Assembly (NCBI RefSeq): GCF_016056375.1
Contig: NZ_JAEDAE010000004.1
Coordinates: 62,001-126,000 of the forward strand
Direction of reading: 5' to 3'
Length of the DNA: 64,000 nt
Origin: Hymenobacter negativus
GTDB taxonomy: Bacteria > Bacteroidota > Bacteroidia > Cytophagales > Hymenobacteraceae
Shown piece after piece: positions 34,001 to 42,892 of this stretch (position 1 is the stretch's first letter; each line of letters starts with the position of its first letter). Made by a program: the position numbers and the translations under genes. The notes beneath the pieces are model-generated. The model was not told where the DNA came from, did not search any database, and saw only the letters and a program-made list of their open reading frames with translations.

Positions 34001-34936
34001 TTAGATTTCAAACATGGCCACACGCCGGAAGTCGCCCGGCGTATGGTGGGCGTGGCGCTTGAAAAAGGTGCAGAAGTGGGCTACGTCGGCAAACCCCAGG
34101 CTGTCGGCAATTTCCGAAATGCTCCAGGGGGTCTGTTTCAGTAAAAGCTTGGCTTCCTGCGTCAGGCGGCGGCTGATGAGGGCAGTGGTGGTGAAGCCCG
34201 TCGTTTCTTTCAGCACCCGGTTGAGGTGGTTGACGTGCACGGCCAGTTGGTCGGCATAGTCGGTGGCGGTGCGCAGGCGTAGCGGCGGTTGCGGGCTGTG
34301 GCGCGGAAACTGCCGCTCCAGCAGTTCTGCGAACTGGGTGGCTACCCGGTCGGCGGCGCTGTGCGTAGCCAGCGGGGCAGGGGCCGGCTGCAGCTTCTGC
34401 ACCAGATGAATCAGCTCCCAGAGATAGGTGCGCAACAGGTCGTGCTTGTAGGCGTAGCGGGACGGGAGCTCGCGGGCCATCTTCTGGAAAACAGCCTCCA
34501 CCGCCGCGCAATCAGCTTCCGCCACTTCCCACACCGGGTAGGCCCCGGGCTGAAAAATGGGCAGCTCCGCTAACGTCACTCCGGTGCGGGCGGGCAGCAA
34601 AAAAGCGTTGTCGAAAAGGCAGCAGTAGCCGCCCGGCGCTTCGGTGAGCGGCAGCCACCGGTAGGGTACACGCGGCGTTACCAGAAACAAGGAATTGGAA
34701 CCAACGTGCGGGTCCTGGTCGCCACACTCCACCTGGCTGCGCCCGCGGCAGAGCGTGATTTTGTAGTAGGCCCGCCGGCCAAACGTCATCGGCGGCTCCT
34801 GGGGAATGTCCGCCAATGGAAACACGTTAAAGTGCCCCATGCCCTGCTCCATATCTGGCGGCGGCAACACACCTGCTCCGGATTCCGGCGTAGGGGCACA
34901 CGCCGCGTAAAAGTCAGGGAGGGTATTCGGTTTCAT
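34001..34936 (-). CDS. AraC family transcriptional regulator
   Basis: The product has 311 residues from ATG 34936. The N-terminal half is a cupin-like sensing domain. The C-terminal ~100 residues are the double helix-turn-helix: YADQLAVHVNHLNRVLKETT, then ISRRLTQEAKLLLKQTPWSI and IADSLGFADVAHFCTFFKRH, then HTPGDFRR. In Bacteroidota such regulators often sit next to and control an SDR or other oxidoreductase, as here (inference). Confidence 0.93.
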   Translation of the reverse strand: MKPNTLPDFYAACAPTPESGAGVLPPPDMEQGMGHFNVFPLADIPQEPPMTFGRRAYYKITLCRGRSQVECGDQDPHVGSNSLFLVTPRVPYRWLPLTEAPGGYCCLFDNAFLLPARTGVTLAELPIFQPGAYPVWEVAEADCAAVEAVFQKMARELPSRYAYKHDLLRTYLWELIHLVQKLQPAPAPLATHSAADRVATQFAELLERQFPRHSPQPPLRLRTATDYADQLAVHVNHLNRVLKETTGFTTTALISRRLTQEAKLLLKQTPWSISEIADSLGFADVAHFCTFFKRHAHHTPGDFRRVAMFEI

Positions 34937-35238
34937 GCGGGCAATTGAACGACTCAAACGGGCAATGGCAACAGGCGAGAGGAGCTACGGGTTATCATCA
35001 GGAACAGGCAGCCAACTCCTCAGAATACGTAATTCTTCAAACTGTAAAGGTCCACAGCACTCCACCCGCCCCCGGCACCGCCGCGGCTGAACGATGCTTC
35101 GTGTTTCTACCTAACGGCGCGAGCTACCCCAACACCACCCCAGCCGCCCCCAGTGCGAAGCGGCTGGCGAAGCTTAAGTTTTTTTCCTGACTTTGGAACT
35201 TTGCAGAAATTACGTGGGTTTATCTGTCTCCACTCCAC
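34937..35238. other. Non-coding stretch with CAGCCGC-type hairpins
   Basis: About 300 bases without a supported gene. It holds one good hairpin (CCAGCCGC/GCGGCTGG, 35140-35167) and a weaker relative near 35067. Both belong to the hairpin family seen at 30517, 32603 and 33076. A possible weak -7 region (GAACTTTG, 35197-35204) precedes the tRNA-like gene. Confidence 0.5.
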
Positions 35239-35348
35239 TAATCAGGTCAGCCTAGCTGACAACAATGGACATGTGGCGAAATTGGTAAACGCGCCAACTT
35301 GCCAAGTTGGTCCCTTCGGGGTTACGGGTTCGATTCCCGTCTTGATTA
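35239..35348 (+). tRNA. Class II (Leu/Ser-type) tRNA-like gene with GCC (Gly) anticodon and displaced acceptor strand
   Basis: A D-arm of Leu type (GCG-AAATTGGTAAA-CGC, 35276-35292), a perfect anticodon arm (CCAAC-TTGCCAA-GTTGG, anticodon GCC at 35301-35303), a long variable arm (CCC-TTCG-GGG) and a perfect T-arm (ACGGG-TTCGATT-CCCGT) are all present. The 3' acceptor strand CTTGATT does not pair with the seven bases at the usual place (GGACATG). It pairs instead with AATCAGG (TAATCAGG/CTTGATTA, one G-U) 27 bases further upstream, with a small hairpin (GTCAGC-CTA-GCTGAC) between. No CCA is encoded. It could be an RNA of special function, a tRNA with an insertion, or a decayed tRNA. The arms are seen; its state is uncertain. 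Confidence 0.6.
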
Positions 35349-35373
35349 TTCGCCCTTAACGGGCTCAGCTATA

Positions 35374-35402
35374 AAAAGAGGCCGCTTTCAGCGGCCTCTT
35401 TT
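35374..35402. terminator. Strong bidirectional terminator
   Basis: AAAAGAGGCCGC pairs perfectly with GCGGCCTCTTTT around TTTCA and is followed by GTTTTT. It ends the tRNA-like transcript and also lies just beyond the stop of the OLD-family gene on the other strand. Confidence 0.85.
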
Positions 35403-35406
35403 GTTT

Positions 35407-37074
35407 TTAAGCTGCAATTACTTCCTCACGATGAAGCAATACGCTTGCTGGTTTAGCAGGCAGCATTTCAAGACGCGTTATCAGCCGCTCTACCCATACT
35501 GGTATATCATCACGGGTTTGAAGAACCTCTTTGGTCTTTTTGTATAAGCTCAAGCCTTTCAAGCTGCCTGTATTGAAGCCAAGGTATTTTCCTAGTTCTT
35601 TTTCAAAACCGTAATAAAGCTCATGGTCTTGGCCATCGGGGAAGTCGGCATCTACACCGAATAAGCTCAATAGTGCTCTGTTTTTAGCAACAGTATCACG
35701 TTCATCCGCTGTGCCCAAATGCTGTTTATCTCCATCGAAGAGCACATAAGTAGGAATGCCAAATTCAGTGTACAAACGATAGAAGCGGTCTAGCTCACCT
35801 TTAGAACCGCAACGCACTATTGATAGGCATTTTCCTAGATAGTCGTAATCCACAAGGTCGAAGAAGTATGGAAGAATTAATGCTTCTGATGAACCCTCGA
35901 CTAGAAGTATCTTCTTTGCGAAGAAGGCTTCATTGGCTTTTTGAGTATCGCCAGTATTGTCGTAAGCATTGCTGTATTGCAACAGCATTTCCTCACGGGT
36001 TGATACTATCCCTCTGCGCACCAACAAGTCTTCAACAAATGCTTGTGGATTTGCGCAATGCATACAAGTGCCTTCGCGTGGACATTTGGTTACGATAAAG
36101 ATTTCGTCGAACCGGCCCACATTTAAGAAGTCGGGCGAATGGGTAGTAATGAAAATTTGTGTGCCTGAATCTGCTAGTTCACGAAGCACTTTGTAGAAGT
36201 TACGTTGGGCCTGTGGATGTAAAAACAACTCAGGCTCATCTATAAAGATTGCGCAGCCATTATTCAATTTTAATGATGCATATGCTTTCAGAATTGCAAT
36301 AGAAATAGCTGCCTGTACGCCCATACCAAGCTTTGATGCTTGAAATTGTAAAGGCTGCCCTTCTTCCTGTACTAACAGCTGCATTGTTCTATAAAAATGC
36401 CACGGGTCATACAGATTTAAGTCGATAGACATACTTCCTTCTGGCCTATTGAGGTGCTTAGCGCTTTCCTTTTGAATCAAGCTGATAAACGCCTTCATCA
36501 CATCCCGCCCTGTCGCATCCTTTACTGAGAAAAGAACGTCATCGCGCAGCCTTTTCAGTTCTTGTTTTAAGTAATCCGACTTCAAAGTCACCTCTCCGGT
36601 CTCTTCGTCAGTAAACTCTTCCTTACAGAAAAGCTTGTTTATTTCAAGTAAGACGCGACCCATCAATGACCATCTATTTGATGGCATGTAGTCTACAACT
36701 TGCCTTTCTATTCCTAAATAGGCAGAACAGTAACGTTGTCTTACTTCATCTTTGACGTAGCTCCCATTAAAATTCAGGCCGCTTTTTTCATGCCCGTAGT
36801 TATCTGTCCATTGCTCTGCTAGTTCTAAATAATTCCCATCACTGAACGTAAGACGAATCTTTATCTTGTTGGCAACATTTCCCTGAAAATGGTCATGTTC
36901 AAATGTTGAATTGAAAGTTGGATAAACTGGTCCTATTAACCAGTTTATTGCATCAAACACATTACTTTTTCCAACACTATTTTCACCAATCACTACGTTG
37001 ATTCCCTCGGTTGGCCTGATAAGCAAGCACTTAATGCTTTTGTAGTTTTCGATTAAAATTTCAATTATTTTCAT
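35407..37074 (-). CDS. OLD-family ATP-dependent nuclease (AAA ATPase plus TOPRIM)
   Basis: The product has 555 residues from ATG 37074. An ABC/SMC-like ATPase comes first: IIEILIENYKSIKCLLI, Walker A GENSVGKSN, an insertion, then SKLGMGVQAAISIAIL and Walker B CAIFIDEPELFLHPQAQ, with a final ITTHSPDFLN. The TOPRIM nuclease follows (KKILLVEGSSEALILPYF; YVLFDGDKQ). Between them sits CPREGTCMHC, a possible metal-binding knot. Overcoming-lysogenization-defect proteins cut DNA and often defend against phage. The gene is much richer in A+T than its neighbours and lies between the tRNA-like gene and nrdA, suggesting acquisition. No partner (UvrD-like GajB) is present, so it is the stand-alone class. 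Confidence 0.92.
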   Translation of the reverse strand: MKIIEILIENYKSIKCLLIRPTEGINVVIGENSVGKSNVFDAINWLIGPVYPTFNSTFEHDHFQGNVANKIKIRLTFSDGNYLELAEQWTDNYGHEKSGLNFNGSYVKDEVRQRYCSAYLGIERQVVDYMPSNRWSLMGRVLLEINKLFCKEEFTDEETGEVTLKSDYLKQELKRLRDDVLFSVKDATGRDVMKAFISLIQKESAKHLNRPEGSMSIDLNLYDPWHFYRTMQLLVQEEGQPLQFQASKLGMGVQAAISIAILKAYASLKLNNGCAIFIDEPELFLHPQAQRNFYKVLRELADSGTQIFITTHSPDFLNVGRFDEIFIVTKCPREGTCMHCANPQAFVEDLLVRRGIVSTREEMLLQYSNAYDNTGDTQKANEAFFAKKILLVEGSSEALILPYFFDLVDYDYLGKCLSIVRCGSKGELDRFYRLYTEFGIPTYVLFDGDKQHLGTADERDTVAKNRALLSLFGVDADFPDGQDHELYYGFEKELGKYLGFNTGSLKGLSLYKKTKEVLQTRDDIPVWVERLITRLEMLPAKPASVLLHREEVIAA

Positions 37075-37094
37075 CTTTGAATTTATTAAGACAT

Positions 37095-37129
37095 AAAAAA
37101 ACGGGAGAGGCATTCGCTTCTCCCGTTTT
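37095..37129 (-). terminator. nrdA terminator
   Basis: AAAACGGGAGA pairs with TCTCCCGTTTT; on the minus strand a run of seven T follows. It lies 20 bases beyond the nrdA stop and just before the OLD gene. Confidence 0.8.
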
Positions 37130-37148
37130 CAAAAAGGACTAGTATTTC

Positions 37149-39530
37149 TTACGACCCGCAGGCCTCGCAGGCGTCCGGGTTATCCAGGGAGCAGGCCATG
37201 TCGGACTGGTTTTGCTCCACCAGGGCCAGGGGCTCCAGGGTTTCGGCGGCTTGCTTTTCCACCGTGAACTTGATGGCGTCGGCGGCGGCTTTGGTGCGCA
37301 GGTAGTACATCCCCGTTTTCAGGCCGCGCTTCCAGGCATGGAAGTGCATGCTGGTGAGCTTGCCGAAGTTCACGTTTTGCACGTGCAGGTTCAGGCTCTG
37401 GCTCTGGCAGATGTAGGCCCCGCGGTCGGCGGCCTGGTCGATGATGCGGCGCTGCGAAATCTCCCACACCGTCTTGTACAGGTCCTTGATGTGCTGCGGA
37501 ATGCGCTGGATGTTCTGCACCGAGCCGTTGGCCGCGATGATTTCCTGCTTCATCGCGTCGTTCCACAGGCCCAGGGCCACCAGGTCCTTCAGCAGGTGCT
37601 TGTTCACCACCATGAACTCGCCGCTGAGCACGCGCCGCACGTAAATGTTGCTCGTGTAGGGCTCAAACGACTCGTTGTTGCCCAGAATCTGGGCGGTGCT
37701 GGCCGTGGGCATGGGCGCCACCAGCAACGAGTTGCGGGCACCGTGCTTCACCACCTCGGCGCGCAGGCTCTCCCAATCCCAGCGGCCCGAGTCGGGCGTC
37801 ACGCCCCACAGGTCGAACTGGAACTTGCCCTGGCTCAGGGGCGAGCCGGGGAAGGTCTCGTAGGCCCCGTCCTTGATGGCGAGGTCCTTCGAGGCCGTCA
37901 TGGCCGCGAAGTAGATGGTTTCGAAGATGTCCTTGTTCAGGCCCGAAGCTTCGTCGCTCTCGAAGGGCATGCGCAGGGCAATGAACGTATCGGCCAGGCC
38001 CTGCACGCCCAGCCCGATGGGGCGGTGGCGGAAGTTCGACTTCTGCGTTTCGGGCACCGGGTAGTAGTTCACGTCAATCACCTTGTTCAGGTTCACCGTG
38101 GCCTGGTAGGTCACCTCGTACAGCTTCTGGTGGTCGAAGGTGGTGTTGCCCTGCGCGTCGGTCACCAGGTAGCGGGGCAGCGCCAGCGAGGCCAGGTTGC
38201 ACACCGCAATTTCGTCGGCGTCGGTGTACTCAATAATCTCGGTGCACAGGTTCGAGCTCTTAATCGTGCCCAGGTTTTGCTGGTTCGATTTGCCGTTGGC
38301 CGCGTCCTTGAACAGCATGTAGGGCGTGCCCGTTTCCGTCTGGCTTTCCAGGATGGCAAACCACAGCTCCTGCGCCTTGATGGTGCGGCGGCCGCGGCCC
38401 TCCTTCTCGTACTTCATGTAGAGCTTCTCGAACTCCGGGCCCCAGGAGTTTTCCAAGCCGGGGCACTCGTGGGGGCACATCAGCGTCCAGTCGCCGTTTT
38501 CCTCCACGCGCTTCATGAACAAGTCGGGCGTCCAGAGGGCGTAAAACAGGTCGCGGGCGCGCATTTCCTCCTTGCCGTGGTTCTTCTTCAGGTCGAGGAA
38601 CTCGAACACGTCGGCGTGCCAGGGCTCCAGGTAAATGGCAAACGCGCCCTTGCGCTTGCCACCGCCCTGGTCCACGTAGCGGGCCGTGTCGTTGAACACC
38701 TTCAGCATGGGCACCAGCCCGTTGGAGTTGCCATTCGTGCCCTTGATGTAAGAGCCCGTGGCCCGCACGTTGCTCACCGACAGCCCGATGCCGCCGGCGC
38801 TCTGCGAAATCAGCGCGCAGTTCTTCAGCGTGTCGTAAATGCCATCAATGGAGTCGTCCTTCATCGTCAACAGGAAGCAGCTCGACATCTGCGGCTTCGG
38901 CGTGCCCGCGTTGAACAGCGTAGGCGTGGCGTGCGTAAACCACCGCTCGCTCAGCAAGTTGTAGGTTTTGATAACGGAGTCAATGTCGTCCTTGTGGATG
39001 CCTACCGACACGCGCATCAGCATGTGCTGGGGCCGCTCCACCACCTTGCCCTCCAGGCGCAGCAGGTACGAGCGTTCCAGCGTCTTGAAGCCGAAGAAGT
39101 CGTAGTTGTAGTCCCGGTCATAAATAATGGCCGAGTCCAGCGTAGCGGCATTCTTATGAATCACCTCCCACACATCCGTGGCGATGAGCGAAGCATTGTC
39201 GCCATTCTTCGGGTCCTCATAAGTGTACAACCGCTTCATCGTGGAAGAGAAGGACTTGGAAGTCACCTTGTGCAGGTTGCTCACCGCAATGCGGGCCGCC
39301 AGAATGGCGTAATCGGGGTGGCGCGTGGTGAGCGAGGCCGCCGTCTCGGCCGCCAGGTTGTCCAGCTCAATGGTGCTCACGCCATCGTAGATGCCGTCAA
39401 TCACCTTCTTGGCCACCTCAATGGGCGAGATGTAGTCCTGGTTCAACCCGTAGCAGAGCTTCTCAATACGGGCCGTCACTTTGTCGAACTTGACGGATTC
39501 GCGGCGCCCGTCGCGTTTAATTACTAGCAT
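37149..39530 (-). CDS. nrdA: Ribonucleoside-diphosphate reductase, alpha subunit (class I)
   Basis: The product has 793 residues from ATG 39530 ([18 protein letters not shown]). The first ~90 residues are an ATP-cone, the site of overall activity control. The catalytic barrel follows ([20 protein letters not shown] with the first active-site Cys, [31 protein letters not shown] with the second Cys and the thiyl region, [18 protein letters not shown]). The end, [11 protein letters not shown], bears the shuttle cysteines. It makes deoxyribonucleotides with NrdB. nrdB lies about 2.1 kb upstream on the same strand, separated by two unrelated genes, so the pair is not a compact operon. Confidence 0.96.
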   Translation of the reverse strand: MLVIKRDGRRESVKFDKVTARIEKLCYGLNQDYISPIEVAKKVIDGIYDGVSTIELDNLAAETAASLTTRHPDYAILAARIAVSNLHKVTSKSFSSTMKRLYTYEDPKNGDNASLIATDVWEVIHKNAATLDSAIIYDRDYNYDFFGFKTLERSYLLRLEGKVVERPQHMLMRVSVGIHKDDIDSVIKTYNLLSERWFTHATPTLFNAGTPKPQMSSCFLLTMKDDSIDGIYDTLKNCALISQSAGGIGLSVSNVRATGSYIKGTNGNSNGLVPMLKVFNDTARYVDQGGGKRKGAFAIYLEPWHADVFEFLDLKKNHGKEEMRARDLFYALWTPDLFMKRVEENGDWTLMCPHECPGLENSWGPEFEKLYMKYEKEGRGRRTIKAQELWFAILESQTETGTPYMLFKDAANGKSNQQNLGTIKSSNLCTEIIEYTDADEIAVCNLASLALPRYLVTDAQGNTTFDHQKLYEVTYQATVNLNKVIDVNYYPVPETQKSNFRHRPIGLGVQGLADTFIALRMPFESDEASGLNKDIFETIYFAAMTASKDLAIKDGAYETFPGSPLSQGKFQFDLWGVTPDSGRWDWESLRAEVVKHGARNSLLVAPMPTASTAQILGNNESFEPYTSNIYVRRVLSGEFMVVNKHLLKDLVALGLWNDAMKQEIIAANGSVQNIQRIPQHIKDLYKTVWEISQRRIIDQAADRGAYICQSQSLNLHVQNVNFGKLTSMHFHAWKRGLKTGMYYLRTKAAADAIKFTVEKQAAETLEPLALVEQNQSDMACSLDNPDACEACGS

Positions 39531-39744
39531 ACCAGTGGTGTTTGGTTGATGGTTTTTGCTTATATACTGAAGGGGCCGGCACGGCACAGTACCGGCGGCA
39601 AGTCGTTGAGGCAGTTGTGAAAGAGTTGAACCAACGGCTGGGGTACCAGCAGCCGGCTCGATATTGAATCCCGGAAATTACCTCCTGTGTTTTCGAAGGG
39701 CAAGGAAAAGTTCCGGAAGTTTTCCACACACCACTCAAACGACC

Positions 39745-39778
39745 GCGCCCGGCCACTTTTCAGGAAATGGCCGGGCGC
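39745..39778 (-). terminator. GC-rich hairpin beyond the 39.8-kb membrane protein gene
   Basis: GCGCCCGGCCA pairs perfectly with TGGCCGGGCGC around 12 bases. It has no real T-run; the remaining ~215 bases up to the nrdA start show no recognised site. Confidence 0.45.
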
Positions 39779-39785
39779 ACGAGGC

Positions 39786-40703
39786 TTATATACCTAGCGG
39801 ATTATTCGCTTTCAACAATTCTCGGCGCTTCATTCGGAGCCGGGTATCGGCCGCGCGGCTGTTCAGCCAGGGTTGCCATTCCAGGTAGCTTTCGCCGTCG
39901 TGGGTGTGGTTGCAGGTGCAGTCGGCTTTGATGGGCAGGCTGGGGAAAAGCTGGTGGTAGAAAGCAGCCTGCATCTCTATCGGGCCTACCAACAAGGGAT
40001 TAGCATCACGCACCCCTGGTTGGTAGTAGGCCATGCCGCGACGGCTCCACAGGCTTACGTTCACTAAGGGGTCGTGCAAGGGCGGGCGCCAGCCGTCATT
40101 ATCATCTTCGTAATTGTGGTACTTGAACAGCGTGCCCGCCAGCCGTTCGGCGATATAGGTGCGGGGCACAACCTTAACCAGGGCAGCGGGCTGGCGACGT
40201 TGGGCTGGGGGCAACAGTGCCACCGCCCCTTCCACGGCCCGGTACTGCTGCTCGGCCCAGCCTTGCGCTACCAGCAACGGCACCATTCCCAAACCGAAAA
40301 CCACCCGCCCACCCGGCAGTTCGCTCCGCCACGCCCGCCGTAGCGCCTGCCCCGCAAACACCACCGGCACCCAGGCCAGCGCGGGCAATAGAAAAAAGAA
40401 AAATAACACCCCCACTACCAACGCCCCCGGGCTCATGAACACGATGCAATAAATGCAAATGGGCACCAAAGCGCCTTGCAGAAACAGCGCCCCGTACCGC
40501 ACCGCTTTGGGCCAGCCAACCAACCACGGCCACGCCAGAAAAGCCCCCACGCTACCAACGAGTACCGTCGCGGCCCACAGTACAGGCTGGCAAAACACCT
40601 GGGCCACATACTGGTTCGCGCCGTATGCCGCCGCCGCCAAACCAATATTGATGTACGGCATGCGCGGCCGCAGGCATTGCCAAAAGCGTCGAAGTCTCGT
40701 CAT
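39786..40703 (-). CDS. Membrane protein of unknown function
   Basis: The product has 305 residues. Four or five membrane segments lie in residues ~20-170 (INIGLAAAAYGANQYVAQVF, LWAATVLVGSVGAFLAWPWL, GALFLQGALVPICIYCIVF, LVVGVLFFFFLLPALAWVPV). A soluble ~130-residue C-terminal part contains KYHNYEDDNDGWRPPLHDPL and CTCNHTHDGESYLEWQPWL. It matches no family I recognise. It lies between nrdA and a YceI gene without obvious relation. Confidence 0.75.
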   Translation of the reverse strand: MTRLRRFWQCLRPRMPYINIGLAAAAYGANQYVAQVFCQPVLWAATVLVGSVGAFLAWPWLVGWPKAVRYGALFLQGALVPICIYCIVFMSPGALVVGVLFFFFLLPALAWVPVVFAGQALRRAWRSELPGGRVVFGLGMVPLLVAQGWAEQQYRAVEGAVALLPPAQRRQPAALVKVVPRTYIAERLAGTLFKYHNYEDDNDGWRPPLHDPLVNVSLWSRRGMAYYQPGVRDANPLLVGPIEMQAAFYHQLFPSLPIKADCTCNHTHDGESYLEWQPWLNSRAADTRLRMKRRELLKANNPLGI

Positions 40704-40748
40704 AGCTCCCGCAACGGCAGGCGACGACGGTTTCGTGTTTGACGCACG

Positions 40749-40786
40749 AAAAAGCCCGCCCCTGCAAGCGCAGAGCGGGCTTTTTT
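40749..40786. terminator. Rho-independent terminator
   Basis: AAAAAGCCCGC pairs with GCGGGCTTTTTT around a 15-base loop. It lies between the YceI gene and the membrane protein gene; on the minus strand it follows the YceI gene. Confidence 0.75.
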
Positions 40787-40877
40787 GTAGAGACGCATAT
40801 TTGCGTCTTGTCGTCTCGTCGTTGAACGATTTGTCCGAACGGCGCGGACGCTGAGACGCAAAATATTGCGTCTCTAC
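40787..40877. repeat. Palindromic repeat, GAGACGCAATATTTTGCGTCTC family
   Basis: GTAGAGACGCATATTTGCGT faces ACGCAAAATATTGCGTCTCT, with GTCGTCTCGTCGTTGAACG-type bases inside. The outer TAG on the minus strand is the stop codon of the YceI gene. It is related to the element at 8222. Confidence 0.8.
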
Positions 40878-41491
40878 TTCACGCTCGCCGTGCCCGCCGG
40901 CCCCGGCTGGCAGGTCAGTATCACGCTGATGTCAATAGACTTGGCAATGTTATTCCGCACCAGCGCCGGGATTTTAATCTTGTAGTCGGCCGGGGCCACG
41001 CTGAATTTGGACGTCACTACTAGGTCGTTGCCGCGCAGCTGCAGGGTGCCTGGCACCCGCACCTTACGCTTCACATTATGAATGGTGAGCTGGCCCTGCA
41101 CGTACACCGGCTGCGGGCCGCTGCGGAGCTGGTCCTCGGTGGGCTTGGTCACCAGCGTGCCGGTGAAGCGGGCCCGGGGGTACTTCTCGCTCTCGGCGTA
41201 GTTCTCGTTGAAATGCTCCTGCATCAGCGAGTTCTTGAACTGAAAATCCTTCATCAGCATCGAAAACGCCAGCTGTCCATTGTTCAAATCGAAGATGGCC
41301 GCCACCCGCGAGTTCAGCGCCTCGATGTCTTCCAGCGGCGCAGTAGAGAAGAAAGTAGTCTGACCGTTGGCCGTGGTATAGCGCTGGAGCATGGCGGCCG
41401 AGGGCGCCGCCGCCGGAGCAGCTGGGGCAGACGTTTGGGCGTAGGCATTGGGTATCACCATACCCAGCAGGAGAAGTAAAGCGTATTTCAT
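40874..41491 (-). CDS. YceI family protein
   Basis: The product has 205 residues. The signal peptide is LLLLLGMVIPNAYAQ. The YceI lipocalin-like beta-barrel follows: TTFFSTAPLEDIEALNSRVA, FDLNNGQLAFSMLMKDFQFK, MQEHFNENYAESEKYPRARF, and VQGQLTIHNVKRKVRVPG. Such proteins bind isoprenoid-like lipids in the periplasm. The variant opening (ending in N.R....FDL) is typical of Bacteroidota members. The stop codon belongs to the palindromic repeat that follows. Confidence 0.92.
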   Translation of the reverse strand: MKYALLLLLGMVIPNAYAQTSAPAAPAAAPSAAMLQRYTTANGQTTFFSTAPLEDIEALNSRVAAIFDLNNGQLAFSMLMKDFQFKNSLMQEHFNENYAESEKYPRARFTGTLVTKPTEDQLRSGPQPVYVQGQLTIHNVKRKVRVPGTLQLRGNDLVVTSKFSVAPADYKIKIPALVRNNIAKSIDISVILTCQPGPAGTASVK

Positions 41492-41535
41492 GCGATGAAA
41501 GGATGGAATAATTATAAGTGAGAGACTGAAGCACA

Positions 41536-41564
41536 GAAGGCCCAGCGCGGCGCGCTGGGCCTTC
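41536..41564. terminator. Perfect palindrome between the nrdB and YceI genes
   Basis: GAAGGCCCAGCGCG and CGCGCTGGGCCTTC pair over 14 bases around one base. It lacks a T-run, so termination is possible but not certain. Confidence 0.5.
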
Positions 41565-41628
41565 TCGTCAGCAACTCGTCAAATCTACTTATGGAGTTGC
41601 CTGTCAGTAACTTTTTTTTAGCCGCCGC

Positions 41629-42588
41629 TTAAAAATCCTCGTCGAGCGAGAACACGTTGTCGTTGCGCTCGCTCATCACGCCGGCTTTCTGGTACTCGGC
41701 CACGCGCTTCTCGAAGAAGTTGGTTTTACCCTGCACCGAAATCATTTCCATGAAATCGAAGGGATTGGTGGCATTATATATTTTGGGGCAGCCCAGCGAC
41801 ACCAGCAGGCGGTCGGCCACAAACTCGATGTACTGCGACATCGACTTGGCATTCATGCCGATGAGGCTCACCGGCAGCGCATCAGTCACAAACTCCTGCT
41901 CAATGGTCACCGCGTCGCGGATGATGCTTTGCACCCGCTCGGTGCTCAGCTTGTTTTGCAGGTAGCTATACAGCAGGCAGGCGAAATCGCAGTGCAACCC
42001 TTCATCCCGCGAAATCAGCTCGTTCGAGAACGTGAGGCCGGGCATCAGGCCGCGCTTCTTCAGCCAGAAAATGGAGCAGAACGAGCCCGAGAAGAAGATG
42101 CCCTCCACCGCCGCGAAGGCAATGAGGCGCTCGGCGAAGTTCTCCGAGTTAATCCACTTCAGGGCCCACTCGCCCTTCTTCTGCACGGCGGGCACCGTTT
42201 CAAGGGCATTGAAGAGGTAGTCCTTTTCCTTAGGGTCTTTGATGTAAGTATCAATCAGCAGCGAATACGTCTCACTGTGAATGTTTTCCATCATAATCTG
42301 GAAGCCGTAGAAGCAGCGCGCCTCGGGCATCTGCACCTCCTGCATGAAGTTCACGGCCAGGTTCTCATTCACGATGCCATCCGAAGCAGCGAAGAAGGCC
42401 AATACGTGCTTGATGAAGTGGCGCTCGTTGTCATTCAGGCTGTTCCAGTCTTTCTGGTCCTGGCTCAGGTCGATTTCCTCAGCCGTCCAGAACGAGGCCT
42501 GCGACTTCTTGTAGTACTGCCACACCTCATCGTTCTGGATGGGAAATAGCACGAAGCGGTTGGGGTTTTCGGCAAGGAGCGGTTCCAT
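41629..42588 (-). CDS. nrdB: Ribonucleoside-diphosphate reductase, beta subunit (class Ia type)
   Basis: The product has 319 residues from ATG 42588; upstream in-frame sequence has no family likeness. Di-iron and radical residues are visible: [15 protein letters not shown] (Asp), [17 protein letters not shown] (Glu), [20 protein letters not shown] with Glu, His and the radical Tyr, and [20 protein letters not shown] (Glu). The end [11 protein letters not shown] is the tail that docks on NrdA. The sequence is of the eukaryote-like R2 type found in Bacteroidota. Two consensus DnaA boxes lie ~280 bases upstream. Confidence 0.95.
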   Translation of the reverse strand: MEPLLAENPNRFVLFPIQNDEVWQYYKKSQASFWTAEEIDLSQDQKDWNSLNDNERHFIKHVLAFFAASDGIVNENLAVNFMQEVQMPEARCFYGFQIMMENIHSETYSLLIDTYIKDPKEKDYLFNALETVPAVQKKGEWALKWINSENFAERLIAFAAVEGIFFSGSFCSIFWLKKRGLMPGLTFSNELISRDEGLHCDFACLLYSYLQNKLSTERVQSIIRDAVTIEQEFVTDALPVSLIGMNAKSMSQYIEFVADRLLVSLGCPKIYNATNPFDFMEMISVQGKTNFFEKRVAEYQKAGVMSERNDNVFSLDEDF

Positions 42589-42867
42589 AATATCTCGGGG
42601 CTTGATGGCGGTTTTCGGCGTGGAAGACGGCAGGCTAACTCCCACGTTCGGGCAGATGTTTGGCCCGGACGCCGGAAATGCGGCCGGCCTTCCAACACCA
42701 AATATAGCCCCACCCGGCAGGCCGAGTGCCCGTCCGATTAGCTTTTTTATCTGCTCTTTTTTAGCTAAGTCCGGATTTTTTTCAGGCCACTTGCAATGAC
42801 TTTTGTCAGGTTTGTTAGTCAAGCCGAGTATCCAAATCTCCTTCAAAATCAGCCCTTTTGGCCCCAC

Positions 42868-42892
42868 TTATCCACATTAGCGCTGTGGATAA
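42868..42892. promoter_or_regulatory. Inverted pair of consensus DnaA boxes
   Basis: TTATCCACA (42868-42876) and its exact complement TGTGGATAA (42884-42892) are separated by TTAGCGC. Both match the strong DnaA box perfectly. They lie between the divergent nrdB and rplU genes. In E. coli DnaA binds boxes upstream of nrdAB and tunes its expression, so a similar role here is a reasonable inference. Confidence 0.65.

Noticed and set aside
30351..35238. A CRISPR array in the hairpin-rich region
   Set aside because: The repeated hairpins are few, far apart (0.5-2 kb) and divergent, with genes between them; there is no regular spacing and no cas gene.
35267..35348. An ordinary tRNA-Gly
   Set aside because: The variable arm is of the long Leu/Ser type and the adjacent acceptor strand does not pair, so a normal Gly tRNA is not supported; it is kept as a tRNA-like feature.
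37212..39527. A 771-codon open frame antisense to nrdA
   Set aside because: It is the mirror of a highly conserved gene in GC-rich DNA; its protein is Ala/Gly/His/Arg/Val-rich with no family motif. The same holds for 61156-62967, 11908-13125, 2526-3386 and 47347-48486.
42868..42892. An origin of replication between nrdB and rplU
   Set aside because: Only two DnaA boxes are present, without an AT-rich unwinding region, a wider box cluster, or dnaA/dnaN nearby.
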